The translations under genes and the position numbers were made by a program. Positions 12,342-22,610 of a stretch of 64,000 nucleotides of DNA are shown in pieces. The notes beneath the pieces are model-generated. The model saw only the letters and a list, made by a program, of their open reading frames with translations, was not told the DNA's origin and did no database searches. The DNA lies in the NCBI RefSeq assembly GCF_022581195.2, contig NC_061479.1, forward strand, positions 2,418,001 through 2,482,000, read 5' to 3'. The stretch's first letter is position 1, and every line of letters starts with the position of its first letter. This DNA is from Helicoverpa zea (taxonomy: Eukaryota; Arthropoda; Insecta; Lepidoptera; Noctuidae).

Positions 12342-12477
12342 CAGTTACCGGCACGGATGTCGGGCCCTGACCTTCACCTGCGCACAAGCGATTTACTGCC
12401 TTATTGCCTTATGCGTACGGGTGCGCAAAGCGATCCCCACTCTTCCGCCGAGAGCCCGACATCCGTGCCGGTAACTG
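12342..12477 (+). mobile_element. Tc1/mariner-type MITE, TIR cagttaccggcacg
   Basis: The 136-bp element begins cagttaccggcacggatgtc and ends with the inverted copy gacatccgtgccggtaactg. It is flanked by TA on both sides (12,340-12,341 and 12,478-12,479). It shares TIR and subterminal features with the element at 13,667-13,883, but the interior is different. Confidence 0.85.
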
Positions 12478-13564
12478 TATTAAGTTCTTATATAAACTAG
12501 GCAACTTAAAGGGCTGTGGGAATTTTCGAAATAGTTTTCGCTGCCCTGGGCAATATCGTCCTTCATCCCGTGAAGCCTGCTAAAAAATGGACGAGGCTCT
12601 GGCTACCGACTGGTGCCATCACACAGCATCGAGCAGGATAACCTTTGGGCAACAGCATATTTTCGAAGCTGACAATACACCACAGACCACACAGGGTCAG
12701 CAACACACATGCCCAGCGTGGTGAGTATCTGCAAACTCCCTCCAGCTTGTGGAGGCAGCAGTCTAGCAAAGGCCGTCTTTCGGCCGGGGCCCTGGTTCAC
12801 TGTGGGCTCCAGAAATAACACGAGAGAATTTAAGTTAATAAGAATCTGACAATTTCTTCTGCTCCCACAACACGACTGCTCTTTATTTGATGATTTTCCA
12901 CCTGAAAAAGAAATGTTTTGAATAAGACTTTTCATTACGCACGTCTTTCGTAAGTTTTCGTCATTTGCCGGTTGCTTGCCGCTTGTGCTAAGCCGGATAT
13001 AGTATTCTTCTTATATTAAAACAAAAAATTCGGCACCGACGCACTTCTTCTGTGGTGTGATTCTGTAAGACTTCATTCTTAACTTCGCATCTGAATCCGC
13101 CGTGAGTTTCGTGATTGGCATTCACAAACTACACTAGCGCTACTCTTGCGAGCGTGTTTGCGAGTTGAACTAAATTAAACTCGAGATTTTGACAGATAAA
13201 GTATGAGATGACTTTTAGAACGTTTTGAACCGAATGCGAATTGAGAGTGAATAGCGAAGTGAAATGCGAGTTGTTGTCTGAATTTTATAGAATCGACGTA
13301 CTGGTCTACTCGCTCTAGCAAAAACTATATCAAATTGCATGCAAATGTGGTAAATTGTCCGCGAAATTGCAACCTTTGTGCGCAAACACATGCTAACTGT
13401 GGGCTCGCGTCAACGCGTAAATTTTTTGTTCGCAAATATATTGTGGGATCTTGCTCTAATAGTACCACTATAATACTAGACTAACCGTTAGAACTTGTCA
13501 GGTTAGTAAACCTATAGCTTACATGGCTAAGTTGTCTACCTAGTCTAGATTTCTATAGAAGTAG
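12478..13564. other. Repeat-derived intergenic DNA
   Basis: Holds a diverged copy of the gagtctgac repeat around 12,780-12,870. It also holds a roughly 150-bp repeat at 13,305-13,450 (gctctagcaaaa, gcgcaaacacatgctaactg) with relatives at 23,580-23,790 and 49,575-49,785. No host exon was recognised; the open frame at 12,603-12,935 (-) lacks any family motif. Confidence 0.5.
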
Positions 13565-14022
13565 CGTAGAGCTCGGGTTCGATTTCCGGGTCGGGCCGGC
13601 GAAATCACGTTGAAAGTTAGAAACTATCACAAAGCAGCCCTGTAGTCTGGAATTTGGTGACTGATATAGTTATCGGCACGAATCTTGAGCTCTGACCTAC
13701 ATCTGCGCAGAAGTGATTTATTAGCAAAGAACCAATCCCGAGTGACGGCTATGACGCGATGCACGCTGCGGACCAATCACCGCTTTAGCCCGCCCCCGCG
13801 CCTCACTTCATACCACAAAAGGGACCCAATAAATTACTTCTGCGCAGGTGAAGGTCAGAGCTCAAGATACGTGCCGATAACTATACACCCGTGGGAGTAC
13901 GTTAATGTTATGATCTTTCTCCAGTGGTGTCGGATTGTAGTCCCATCGCGCTATGAGAGTGAAGGAATAGTGAGTGCACCTCTGTCCAGGCAAATGCTTG
14001 TGCACTATAATGTCCTGCGCAG
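13565..14022 (+). mobile_element. tRNA-headed SINE interrupted by a MITE
   Basis: The ggttcgatttccgg segment (13,577-13,590) is a tRNA B-box-like sequence. It is followed by the body shared with copies at 25,920-26,215 and 26,965-27,215 (gtggtgtcggattg, gagagtgaaggaatag, gtgcactataatgtcctgcg). The MITE at 13,667-13,883 splits it. Its 3' part ends at the start of the tandem duplication at 14,016, so the usual gctgatctcc segment is missing. Confidence 0.75.
13667..13883 (+). mobile_element. Tc1/mariner-type MITE, TIR tagttatcggcacg
   Basis: A 217-bp element with inverted termini of about 55 bp (left tagttatcggcacgaatctt, right the complement of tagttatcggcacgtatctt), flanked by TA at 13,665-13,666 and 13,884-13,885. 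A related SINE at about 28,800 reads gattgatacacccatg across the same point. That empty-site comparison supports precise insertion at a TA. Confidence 0.88.
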
Positions 14023-16383
14023 TATATTGCGTAGTGTATAACAATACTTAGGACACCTGATGTCGATTCATTACTTTAAATTAAACAATCGACACGCGTT
14101 GGATTATGTTATGATTTATTATAAAGCTTTACTATAAACTAATGTAACCTTGACTTACATTGATCAAAACAAAATACCTAATTAGGTACTCCGTTCACCT
14201 ATCCGTACCTATTTCTGTTCAAGATGAAGTTCCTACCTCAAAAACAACTGAACGTACAGACTTTCATGCCGTTAATTTTCTTCAATAGATACAGTTATTC
14301 GATTCGTAAAGAAACTATAGATTTCTGTATAGCTAGTTGTAGGCAAGGTAGGTTATTGCAAATCTGGGAAAGGTAAAATACTTTTCATTTTCAACCGTTT
14401 TTGCAGCGAGCAGACGGACTACTCGAGGGAAGATTCTGTCACGAAATGCAGCCTGATGATAGACATGATAGTTTTCTTTTGGGTATGGAACCCTGAATAT
14501 AGCCCTTTGAACCCTACAAGCCCTAATTTCCTCTCGCTTTCTCTAGCTAGGTCACTCGGGGATTGTGAAGCTTCTAAACAGTGAACGAATTCAAATTGGT
14601 TGAGTAGTTCTGGAGCCTTTACCTATGTAATGTAAATAAAGATGAATATTTTTTTGTTTGTTTTAGTTTGTCAAGAAAACCCTTTAATCCAGTATTAAAT
14701 AACACCATAGCCAGTACGACTTAAAGTCAAGTTAAAGATTTTGTGGTCAATGACAGTCCGTAACACACATTTTAGCCTGTCCAACTGGTTTTGAACTAGC
14801 TCTGACCCGCGGCGGTACTTAACTGTTAGATAATCTATTCTAGGCACTTACTTAGGTGAATTTAATAAGTTTAGACACGAATGCTTGTATGCAATTTTGC
14901 TGTCTACACCTCTATACCTATCCTCCTCCTAGCGTCGTATTCCTCAATGTTGAGGGTCGTGAAGTCCTCTTAGGATTAACTTCTCTCTGACGGTGTCCCG
15001 CCATCTACGCCTGTTCTTCGCATCATGCAGAGCGCTGTGTAGTTGGGTGTCTAAAGCGGAGCGGACCTGATCTGACCACCTTGTTGGACTACGGCCCCTA
15101 GGTCGTTTGCCATCAACCTTCCCGGTGACTATTAGCTGTTCAAGGTTGTGGCCCTCCTCTCTGGCTATGTGTCCGAAAAGCTCTACCATCTAAATACCTA
15201 TAATAAAGAGGAATAATGTTGTTTGTTTGCACCCTAAGGGCACCGAAACTACTTAAACTATATAAAAAATTCTTTTACTGTCGGAAAGCTACACTCTTCG
15301 GTCCCGAGTAAAAGAGGTTATATTTTATCCCGGCAAGGGCAGCAATTCCTACGGGTAGCGGTTGAATCCGCGGGAAATCACCTGGTATTAAATTTTGTAC
15401 GCTTAGCTAAGTAACATACAGACCTATGGGTCGATTGATCTTATAGCTAAGTAACATGACATCTACATATGTCATGACGAGTTCCTCCGTGTTTCAGAAG
15501 TCATGTTAAATTGGAGTGTCCCGGCTGTCATAGGAACATCGTTGGCAGTCGTTACGAGTAGTAGGAGCTAGAAAGTCTGACAATCAGTGTTACCAAGAGA
15601 CAGAGGGTTGCCCGGGTAACTGATTTGTCTAGTTGTCCTCAACCTCCTAGCTGTCTATCTGACCTCCTGGACGCTCCTGGAGCGCTGGTACTCATCTAAA
15701 TCCAGTAATGGAGGCTAAAAACCTAGGGAGGTCTCGCACAACTGAACTGAAATTCATTTTTCGTCACAATCTGAGCCCAAAGCATGTTCTATCCATCATT
15801 GCTGCTTATTAACCTCTAACGTGAACATTTTCTTGATAATTCTAGAAATAACATATTATGTCATAACTTAACGAAAACAAAGGAAGTTGATCTATAAAGA
15901 GCAATCTATAACCAAATACTTAATAGAACTGAAATAATAAAAATGATTGTCTAAGCACGGAGAAGTGATATCATATTGTTCTTGACCTCTCAATGATAAG
16001 GGCTGATAAGTGTTATTAAATATAGGTTGAACTTGAATTCGTCTAAACTCTTAACTAATATAATATTACCTCGACTTTACTCTTGTAAGTCGCTTCCGTA
16101 AAAATTATGTAAGCAACTTTTTAATTTTCGTTTGTTGGTATCCTAAATGAATCGATTGAAAACTTTTTTTACTGGGGCGCGATTCTACTAATTTTACTCA
16201 AGCGACATCCGACTGAGATCCAATCACGACTCAATTACGATTGAAGCGTATGTGGCATTCCGCTATTTTTAGGGTTCCGTACCCAAAGGGTAAAACGGGA
16301 CCCTATTGTTTTCGCTCCTCTGTCCGTCTGTCCGTCCGTCTGTCACCAGGCTGTAAGTATCTCATGAACCGTGATAGTTAGAG
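14016..16383 (+). repeat. Tandem duplication, copy 1 (2,368 bp)
   Basis: Copy 1 is repeated in direct orientation at 16,389-18,756 with a constant offset of 2,373 bp from end to end, and no mismatch was noticed by eye. Its left edge lies inside a SINE and its right edge inside an agggttccgtacc-family element. Five bases (tatat, 16,384-16,388) separate the copies. It contains an RTE-type LINE fragment, a diverged gttgcccgggt repeat (about 15,420-15,720) and the start of a MITE. Confidence 0.9.
14944..15189 (-). pseudogene. RTE-type LINE ORF2 C-terminal fragment (copy 1)
   Basis: The 81-codon frame has the extreme C-terminal signature of RTE-class reverse transcriptase polyproteins. These are FGHIAR, then LIVTGKVDGKRPRGRSPTRW with a following SDQ, and a closing run rich in R and L. 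There is no RT core, so it is a 5'-truncated remnant. An identical frame lies in the duplicate at 17,317-17,562. Confidence 0.75.
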
Positions 16384-16388
16384 TATAT

Positions 16389-18758
16389 TGCGCAGTATAT
16401 TGCGTAGTGTATAACAATACTTAGGACACCTGATGTCGATTCATTACTTTAAATTAAACAATCGACACGCGTTGGATTATGTTATGATTTATTATAAAGC
16501 TTTACTATAAACTAATGTAACCTTGACTTACATTGATCAAAACAAAATACCTAATTAGGTACTCCGTTCACCTATCCGTACCTATTTCTGTTCAAGATGA
16601 AGTTCCTACCTCAAAAACAACTGAACGTACAGACTTTCATGCCGTTAATTTTCTTCAATAGATACAGTTATTCGATTCGTAAAGAAACTATAGATTTCTG
16701 TATAGCTAGTTGTAGGCAAGGTAGGTTATTGCAAATCTGGGAAAGGTAAAATACTTTTCATTTTCAACCGTTTTTGCAGCGAGCAGACGGACTACTCGAG
16801 GGAAGATTCTGTCACGAAATGCAGCCTGATGATAGACATGATAGTTTTCTTTTGGGTATGGAACCCTGAATATAGCCCTTTGAACCCTACAAGCCCTAAT
16901 TTCCTCTCGCTTTCTCTAGCTAGGTCACTCGGGGATTGTGAAGCTTCTAAACAGTGAACGAATTCAAATTGGTTGAGTAGTTCTGGAGCCTTTACCTATG
17001 TAATGTAAATAAAGATGAATATTTTTTTGTTTGTTTTAGTTTGTCAAGAAAACCCTTTAATCCAGTATTAAATAACACCATAGCCAGTACGACTTAAAGT
17101 CAAGTTAAAGATTTTGTGGTCAATGACAGTCCGTAACACACATTTTAGCCTGTCCAACTGGTTTTGAACTAGCTCTGACCCGCGGCGGTACTTAACTGTT
17201 AGATAATCTATTCTAGGCACTTACTTAGGTGAATTTAATAAGTTTAGACACGAATGCTTGTATGCAATTTTGCTGTCTACACCTCTATACCTATCCTCCT
17301 CCTAGCGTCGTATTCCTCAATGTTGAGGGTCGTGAAGTCCTCTTAGGATTAACTTCTCTCTGACGGTGTCCCGCCATCTACGCCTGTTCTTCGCATCATG
17401 CAGAGCGCTGTGTAGTTGGGTGTCTAAAGCGGAGCGGACCTGATCTGACCACCTTGTTGGACTACGGCCCCTAGGTCGTTTGCCATCAACCTTCCCGGTG
17501 ACTATTAGCTGTTCAAGGTTGTGGCCCTCCTCTCTGGCTATGTGTCCGAAAAGCTCTACCATCTAAATACCTATAATAAAGAGGAATAATGTTGTTTGTT
17601 TGCACCCTAAGGGCACCGAAACTACTTAAACTATATAAAAAATTCTTTTACTGTCGGAAAGCTACACTCTTCGGTCCCGAGTAAAAGAGGTTATATTTTA
17701 TCCCGGCAAGGGCAGCAATTCCTACGGGTAGCGGTTGAATCCGCGGGAAATCACCTGGTATTAAATTTTGTACGCTTAGCTAAGTAACATACAGACCTAT
17801 GGGTCGATTGATCTTATAGCTAAGTAACATGACATCTACATATGTCATGACGAGTTCCTCCGTGTTTCAGAAGTCATGTTAAATTGGAGTGTCCCGGCTG
17901 TCATAGGAACATCGTTGGCAGTCGTTACGAGTAGTAGGAGCTAGAAAGTCTGACAATCAGTGTTACCAAGAGACAGAGGGTTGCCCGGGTAACTGATTTG
18001 TCTAGTTGTCCTCAACCTCCTAGCTGTCTATCTGACCTCCTGGACGCTCCTGGAGCGCTGGTACTCATCTAAATCCAGTAATGGAGGCTAAAAACCTAGG
18101 GAGGTCTCGCACAACTGAACTGAAATTCATTTTTCGTCACAATCTGAGCCCAAAGCATGTTCTATCCATCATTGCTGCTTATTAACCTCTAACGTGAACA
18201 TTTTCTTGATAATTCTAGAAATAACATATTATGTCATAACTTAACGAAAACAAAGGAAGTTGATCTATAAAGAGCAATCTATAACCAAATACTTAATAGA
18301 ACTGAAATAATAAAAATGATTGTCTAAGCACGGAGAAGTGATATCATATTGTTCTTGACCTCTCAATGATAAGGGCTGATAAGTGTTATTAAATATAGGT
18401 TGAACTTGAATTCGTCTAAACTCTTAACTAATATAATATTACCTCGACTTTACTCTTGTAAGTCGCTTCCGTAAAAATTATGTAAGCAACTTTTTAATTT
18501 TCGTTTGTTGGTATCCTAAATGAATCGATTGAAAACTTTTTTTACTGGGGCGCGATTCTACTAATTTTACTCAAGCGACATCCGACTGAGATCCAATCAC
18601 GACTCAATTACGATTGAAGCGTATGTGGCATTCCGCTATTTTTAGGGTTCCGTACCCAAAGGGTAAAACGGGACCCTATTGTTTTCGCTCCTCTGTCCGT
18701 CTGTCCGTCCGTCTGTCACCAGGCTGTAAGTATCTCATGAACCGTGATAGTTAGAGAG
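16389..18758 (+). repeat. Tandem duplication, copy 2
   Basis: Direct repeat of 14,016-16,383 followed without interruption by the rest of the agggttccgtacc element. This copy therefore keeps the native right flank, while copy 1 keeps the native left flank. Apparent identity implies a very recent event or an assembly artefact. Confidence 0.9.
17317..17562 (-). pseudogene. RTE-type LINE ORF2 C-terminal fragment (copy 2)
   Basis: Its translation is identical to the fragment at 14,944-15,189 because it lies in the second unit of the tandem duplication. It is not an independent insertion. Confidence 0.75.
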
Positions 18759-19193
18759 TTGAAATTTTCACGGATGATGTATTTCTGTTGCCGCTACAAC
18801 AACAAATACTGAAAACTAGAATAAATAAATATTTTGGGGGGCTCCCATACAACAAACGTGATTTTTTGCTCGTTTTTGCTCTGGTACGGAACCCTTCGTG
18901 CGCTTATCCAACTCGCACTTTGCCGGTTTTTTCTTTTTAATTAACGTTTTTATCTTTTTCTGTCATTCAATAATGAATCATATTGTCTGCAAATTGTTTA
19001 CGATTGCAATATGATTGTAGAGCAAACTACCGTATAGACCAAATGGCAGATCAATCGCAAACCAATCGAATGTCATTGGAATACGATTGGTCTTTTATTA
19101 GTACCAGAGTGCCCGATTTTTCGTAAAAACTGCTATTGCGATTCAATTTCTATTCAATTTTGACATTATTAACTTAGGAGAATCGGGCCCCTG
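18545..19193 (+). mobile_element. CAGGGG-type MITE split by a SINE-like insertion
   Basis: The left end ctggggcgcgattctactaa and right end taggagaatcgggcccctgg belong to the family at 8922-9318. Continuity is broken inside gtggcattccgctattttt at 18,643 by the element at 18,644-18,931, after which the MITE resumes with tctttttaattaacg. The order shows the MITE was there first. Confidence 0.8.
18644..18931 (+). repeat. SINE-like element, 'agggttccgtaccc' family
   Basis: About 288 bp from agggttccgtacccaaaggg, through a GTCC/GTCT microsatellite, caccaggctgtaag, tttctgttgccgctacaaca and ggggctcccatacaac, to gtacggaacccttcgtgcgc and gcactttgccggtttt. The ends carry an internal inverted pair (gggttccgtacc and ggtacggaaccc). 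This is the most complete copy in the window. Confidence 0.75.
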
Positions 19194-21253
19194 GTGCCTA
19201 GGTGATAAGAGCCCTTTTTCTTCCGGGTGCACTGAAAGATCATGAAAAATTACTATTGCGATACTTAGTTCTTATAAATAGTGTACTTAGATAAGTTTCT
19301 ACAACTGACTTTGCTCGCTACAGATCTTGCAACTTTGTAGACCTATCTCTGTAGGTACAAAGAATTATCTAGACTGAATTCATTAGTACCTACACAAATA
19401 ATGATTTATTTCCAAGTACAAATTACATAAGCACCTAGGCAAAACAACAAACAAATTAGTGTACGAACACGGATTCGAACTCACGTACTATATGTTAAAA
19501 GGTCAGTGATGCACATGTTGGTACATATTAATAAATTCATATGGGTTTTAATTGTTCTTGTCAACCATAGATATAGAAAAGTAGATAGACTGGCAATAGA
19601 GTCATTTTTTGTCAAGCCATTATCATCATCATCTGCCAACCTTTTCCCAACTATGTTGGTGTCGGTTTCCAGTCTAACCGGTGGCAGCTGAGTACCAGTG
19701 CTTTACAAGGAGCGACTGCCTATCTGACCTCTTCAATCCAGTCACCCGGGCAGCCCTGGTAAGAGAGATGTCAGACTTCCTGGCTGGCTTACTCGGAGGC
19801 AGGAATTTTACAGTCTGTCCGTTTTTTGTAAAGTTGACAGTTGCTGTCAGTACAAAAAATACTATTATCCTTTGAAAACAGACAGCTCCACTAAAAACGC
19901 AATGGCATAGCAGTTGAGCGACTTTTTCATGTGCAAGTAAATATGTGCTGCTTTCCTGAACATTAAAATCGGTAAGTAACAATGTTTTTTTTTTTCATTT
20001 TGATCATAAAACGTTAAAATCATTTTTCAAAATATCGTCGATTCTTGTTGTTAAAATTACGTTTGAGGTTTGAGGTTGTCACGCATTGCCAATCTATGAC
20101 ACGTTCCAATCTTAAATCTATGGATGTCAACTACAAACGGTGTCATATTATCTAACCATTGTGTGATCGTTAATCTTAATTTATGTACACTTGTCACTGA
20201 CTTTGTTGCGTTTTCAGGGTCCGGAAGAGGTCTTGTCCTCGTGGCGCCAATAGACATGGTGAAAAGTAATTAGTCCGTCTTTAAGATAACCCTAAAATAA
20301 TGGACATTTATTTTTTATTTTCTCTCTCAAACAAATAATAACGAAGATATAACGCGAATGAATTTTGTATGACGTCACTTATAGGTACAAAGGACAATGC
20401 TATTCTTTGTATGGAAGTTGGGCTCAAGAGTTGCCCACAGTAACTGCATAGTGTATTATGTTCCATAGGCTTATAATAGGTCCCAGACCGAAATATTTCG
20501 AAATCTATCCCAGGAGTGCTGAGAAAAACTGGTTTGACTCTTATTCAATACTACGAAAAATATGCTTACGAACTCTTAACTATTCCACTTTTATTACCTT
20601 AATTGAAATGCATTATAATATTAATCGACAAATACGAGGTATTGAACGAGATTTTTTTTTACCGACTTCAAAAAATGGAGGAGTTTCTCAGTTCGTTTGT
20701 ATTCTTTTTACGTAAGTACGTGCATAACTCCGTCGTTTACCAACCGATTTAAACAATCATTTTATTGTTTAAAAGGATTTACTTTCCAAATAGTTCCAGG
20801 GTCCAGGGTCTGGTGATAGAAACCTTAAAACATTATGGAACTCTCGGAAATTGTAAGCACATATCGAATAAAAACTTGTCATTCGGGTATATGTCTCCGA
20901 CACCACAAAACTGTGGAGGTTAAGACCTGACCTGACGATGGAGACGACAGTGAGACGAGGGAACTCCTCAACGGTATCTATTTACTACCTCGTGTTTGAG
21001 CTTATTTTATTCGTCTTGATAAGATTTTTCCATTGCCATTAAGGATTTGCATGACGCTACTCGAACTTAGGACTGATTGTGGTAGATAGAGACTGAAAAG
21101 CAAGAGAAACAACAATTACCTTTAAACGTCTATTTCTGTTTTTTTTTTTATCCTGTTAACAGTAAAACCACTATCTATCTGAATGTTATTTCAAGAAAAG
21201 AGGTTGTTAGGTTTGTGGCTGCTTAAAATGGCTTGCTAACAATGGCTGGCTAA
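19194..21253. other. Repeat-derived intergenic DNA
   Basis: Contains an inverted gttgcccgggt-family copy (19,620-19,765) and a repeat with gacagttgctgtcag near 19,840 that is related to parts of 12,020-12,110 and 28,475-28,580. The frame at 20,057-20,257 (-) lies in otherwise anonymous sequence and shows no domain. No RNA gene was seen. Confidence 0.5.
19620..19765 (-). repeat. Interspersed repeat, 'gttgcccgggtaactggg' family, inverted
   Basis: On the plus strand it reads catcatctgccaacctttt, cccaactatgttggtgtcgg, agtctaaccggtggcagctg, aggagcgactgcctatctga and cagtcacccgggcagcc, the reverse complement of the family unit. Confidence 0.7.
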
Positions 21254-22250
21254 CATTAGAACTGGTTTTTCTCGGGACCTCTGGGACCGATTTCAAAAAT
21301 ATTTGGATTCCGTCTTAAGAGTGAAGTAAAAAACCTATTTTAACCATTCCCACTACTGGGCAAATGGCTTGGGCTTCATAAACTGACTGTTCAAGTTGGA
21401 CATTAGAACCGGGTTTTCTCGGAACCTCTGGGACCGATTTCAAAAATATTTGGATTCCGTCTTAAGAGTGAAGTAAAGAACCTATTCTAACCATTCCCAC
21501 TACTGGGCAAATGGCTTGGGCTTTATAAAGTAACTGTTCAAGTTTAACATTTGAACCGGTTTTTCTCGGGACCTCTGGGACCGATTTCCAAAATATTTGG
21601 ATTTCGTGACAACAGTGAAGTAAAAAACCTATTCTAACCATTCCCACTACTGGGCAAATGGCTTGGGCTTTATAAAGTGACTGTTCAAGTTTAACATTTG
21701 AACCGGTTTTTCTCGGGACCTCTGGGACCGATTTCCAAAATATTTGGATTTCGTGTTCAGAGTGCACTATGGAACCTATTTTAATAATTCCCACTACTGG
21801 GCAAATGGCTTGGGCTTTGTTAAGTGACTATCTATGGAGAACATTTGAACCGGTTTTTCTCGGGACCTCTGGGACCGACTTCAAAAATATTTGGATTTCG
21901 TGTTCAGAGTGCACTATGGAACCTATTTTAATAATTCCCACTACTGGGCAAATGGCTTGGACTTTATTAATTGACTGTTCAAGTTTGACATTAGAACCAG
22001 TTTTTCTCGGGACTTCTGGGACCGATTTCCAAAATATTTGGATTTCGTGATAACAGTGAAGTAAAGAACCTATTCTAACCATTCCCACTACTGGGCAAAT
22101 GGCTCAGGCTTTGTTAAGTGACTATCTATGGAGAACATTTGAACCGGTTTTTCTCGGGACCTCTGGGACCGATTTAAAAAATATTTGGATTTCGTGTTCA
22201 GAGTGCACTATGGAACCAGCTGAAACTACTCCCACTGCTGGGCAAACTTT
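21254..22250 (+). repeat. Seven-copy tandem array with constant 147-bp period
   Basis: The landmark tctgggaccga recurs at 21,280, 21,427, 21,574, 21,721, 21,868, 22,015 and 22,162, always exactly 147 bp apart. Each unit contains a gaacc-ggtttttctcggg block, aaatatttggatt, agtgaagtaaa or agtgcactatgga, and cccactactgggcaaatggc. Units differ by substitutions but not by length. Because 147 is divisible by three, reading frames stay open across units on both strands (21,462-21,794 -, 21,769-22,050 +, 21,828-22,088 -). These frames look incidental rather than genic. Confidence 0.92.
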
Positions 22251-22434
22251 GAGCCCACACCCTGGCATTGTCCTTTTACACAAAAGTTCTCAATCTTAAA
22301 TGTAAATATTTAATGTTTTTTTTTTTTAATAAAAAAATGCGTGTATAATATATTTGGCCAATCTAAATACGGACTAATTAGAATCACATTTTTTAAACCA
22401 TGTTGATGATTTATACATGGGAGAGCACGTTAAT

Positions 22435-22610
22435 ATCGGTCTGTCTGGTCTCTCTCCAGTCATGTCGAATTACCGTCTCATCGTGCTATGGGAGTGAAGG
22501 AATAGGAAGCAAGCAAATGCTTGTGCACTATACTGTAATATGTCCTGCGCAGCTAGCTAATCTTACATGAGAACAGCTGTCGTCACCGATAATCGGCTAG
22601 GAGGACATCA
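22435..22610 (+). mobile_element. tRNA-headed SINE, 3' part
   Basis: Shares gtgctatgggagtgaaggaa, caaatgcttgtgcactatac and atgtcctgcgcagctagcta with the copies at 26,035-26,215, plus a gagaacagctgtcgtc end. The tRNA-like head is missing. Confidence 0.65.

Noticed and set aside
19674..19982. 102-codon minus frame
   Set aside because: It reads through the gttgcccgggt interspersed repeat.
21462..22299. Several open frames with repeating PTTGQMAW or GTSGTDF motifs
   Set aside because: They exist on both strands because the 147-bp unit is divisible by three; no start context, signal peptide or domain supports translation.
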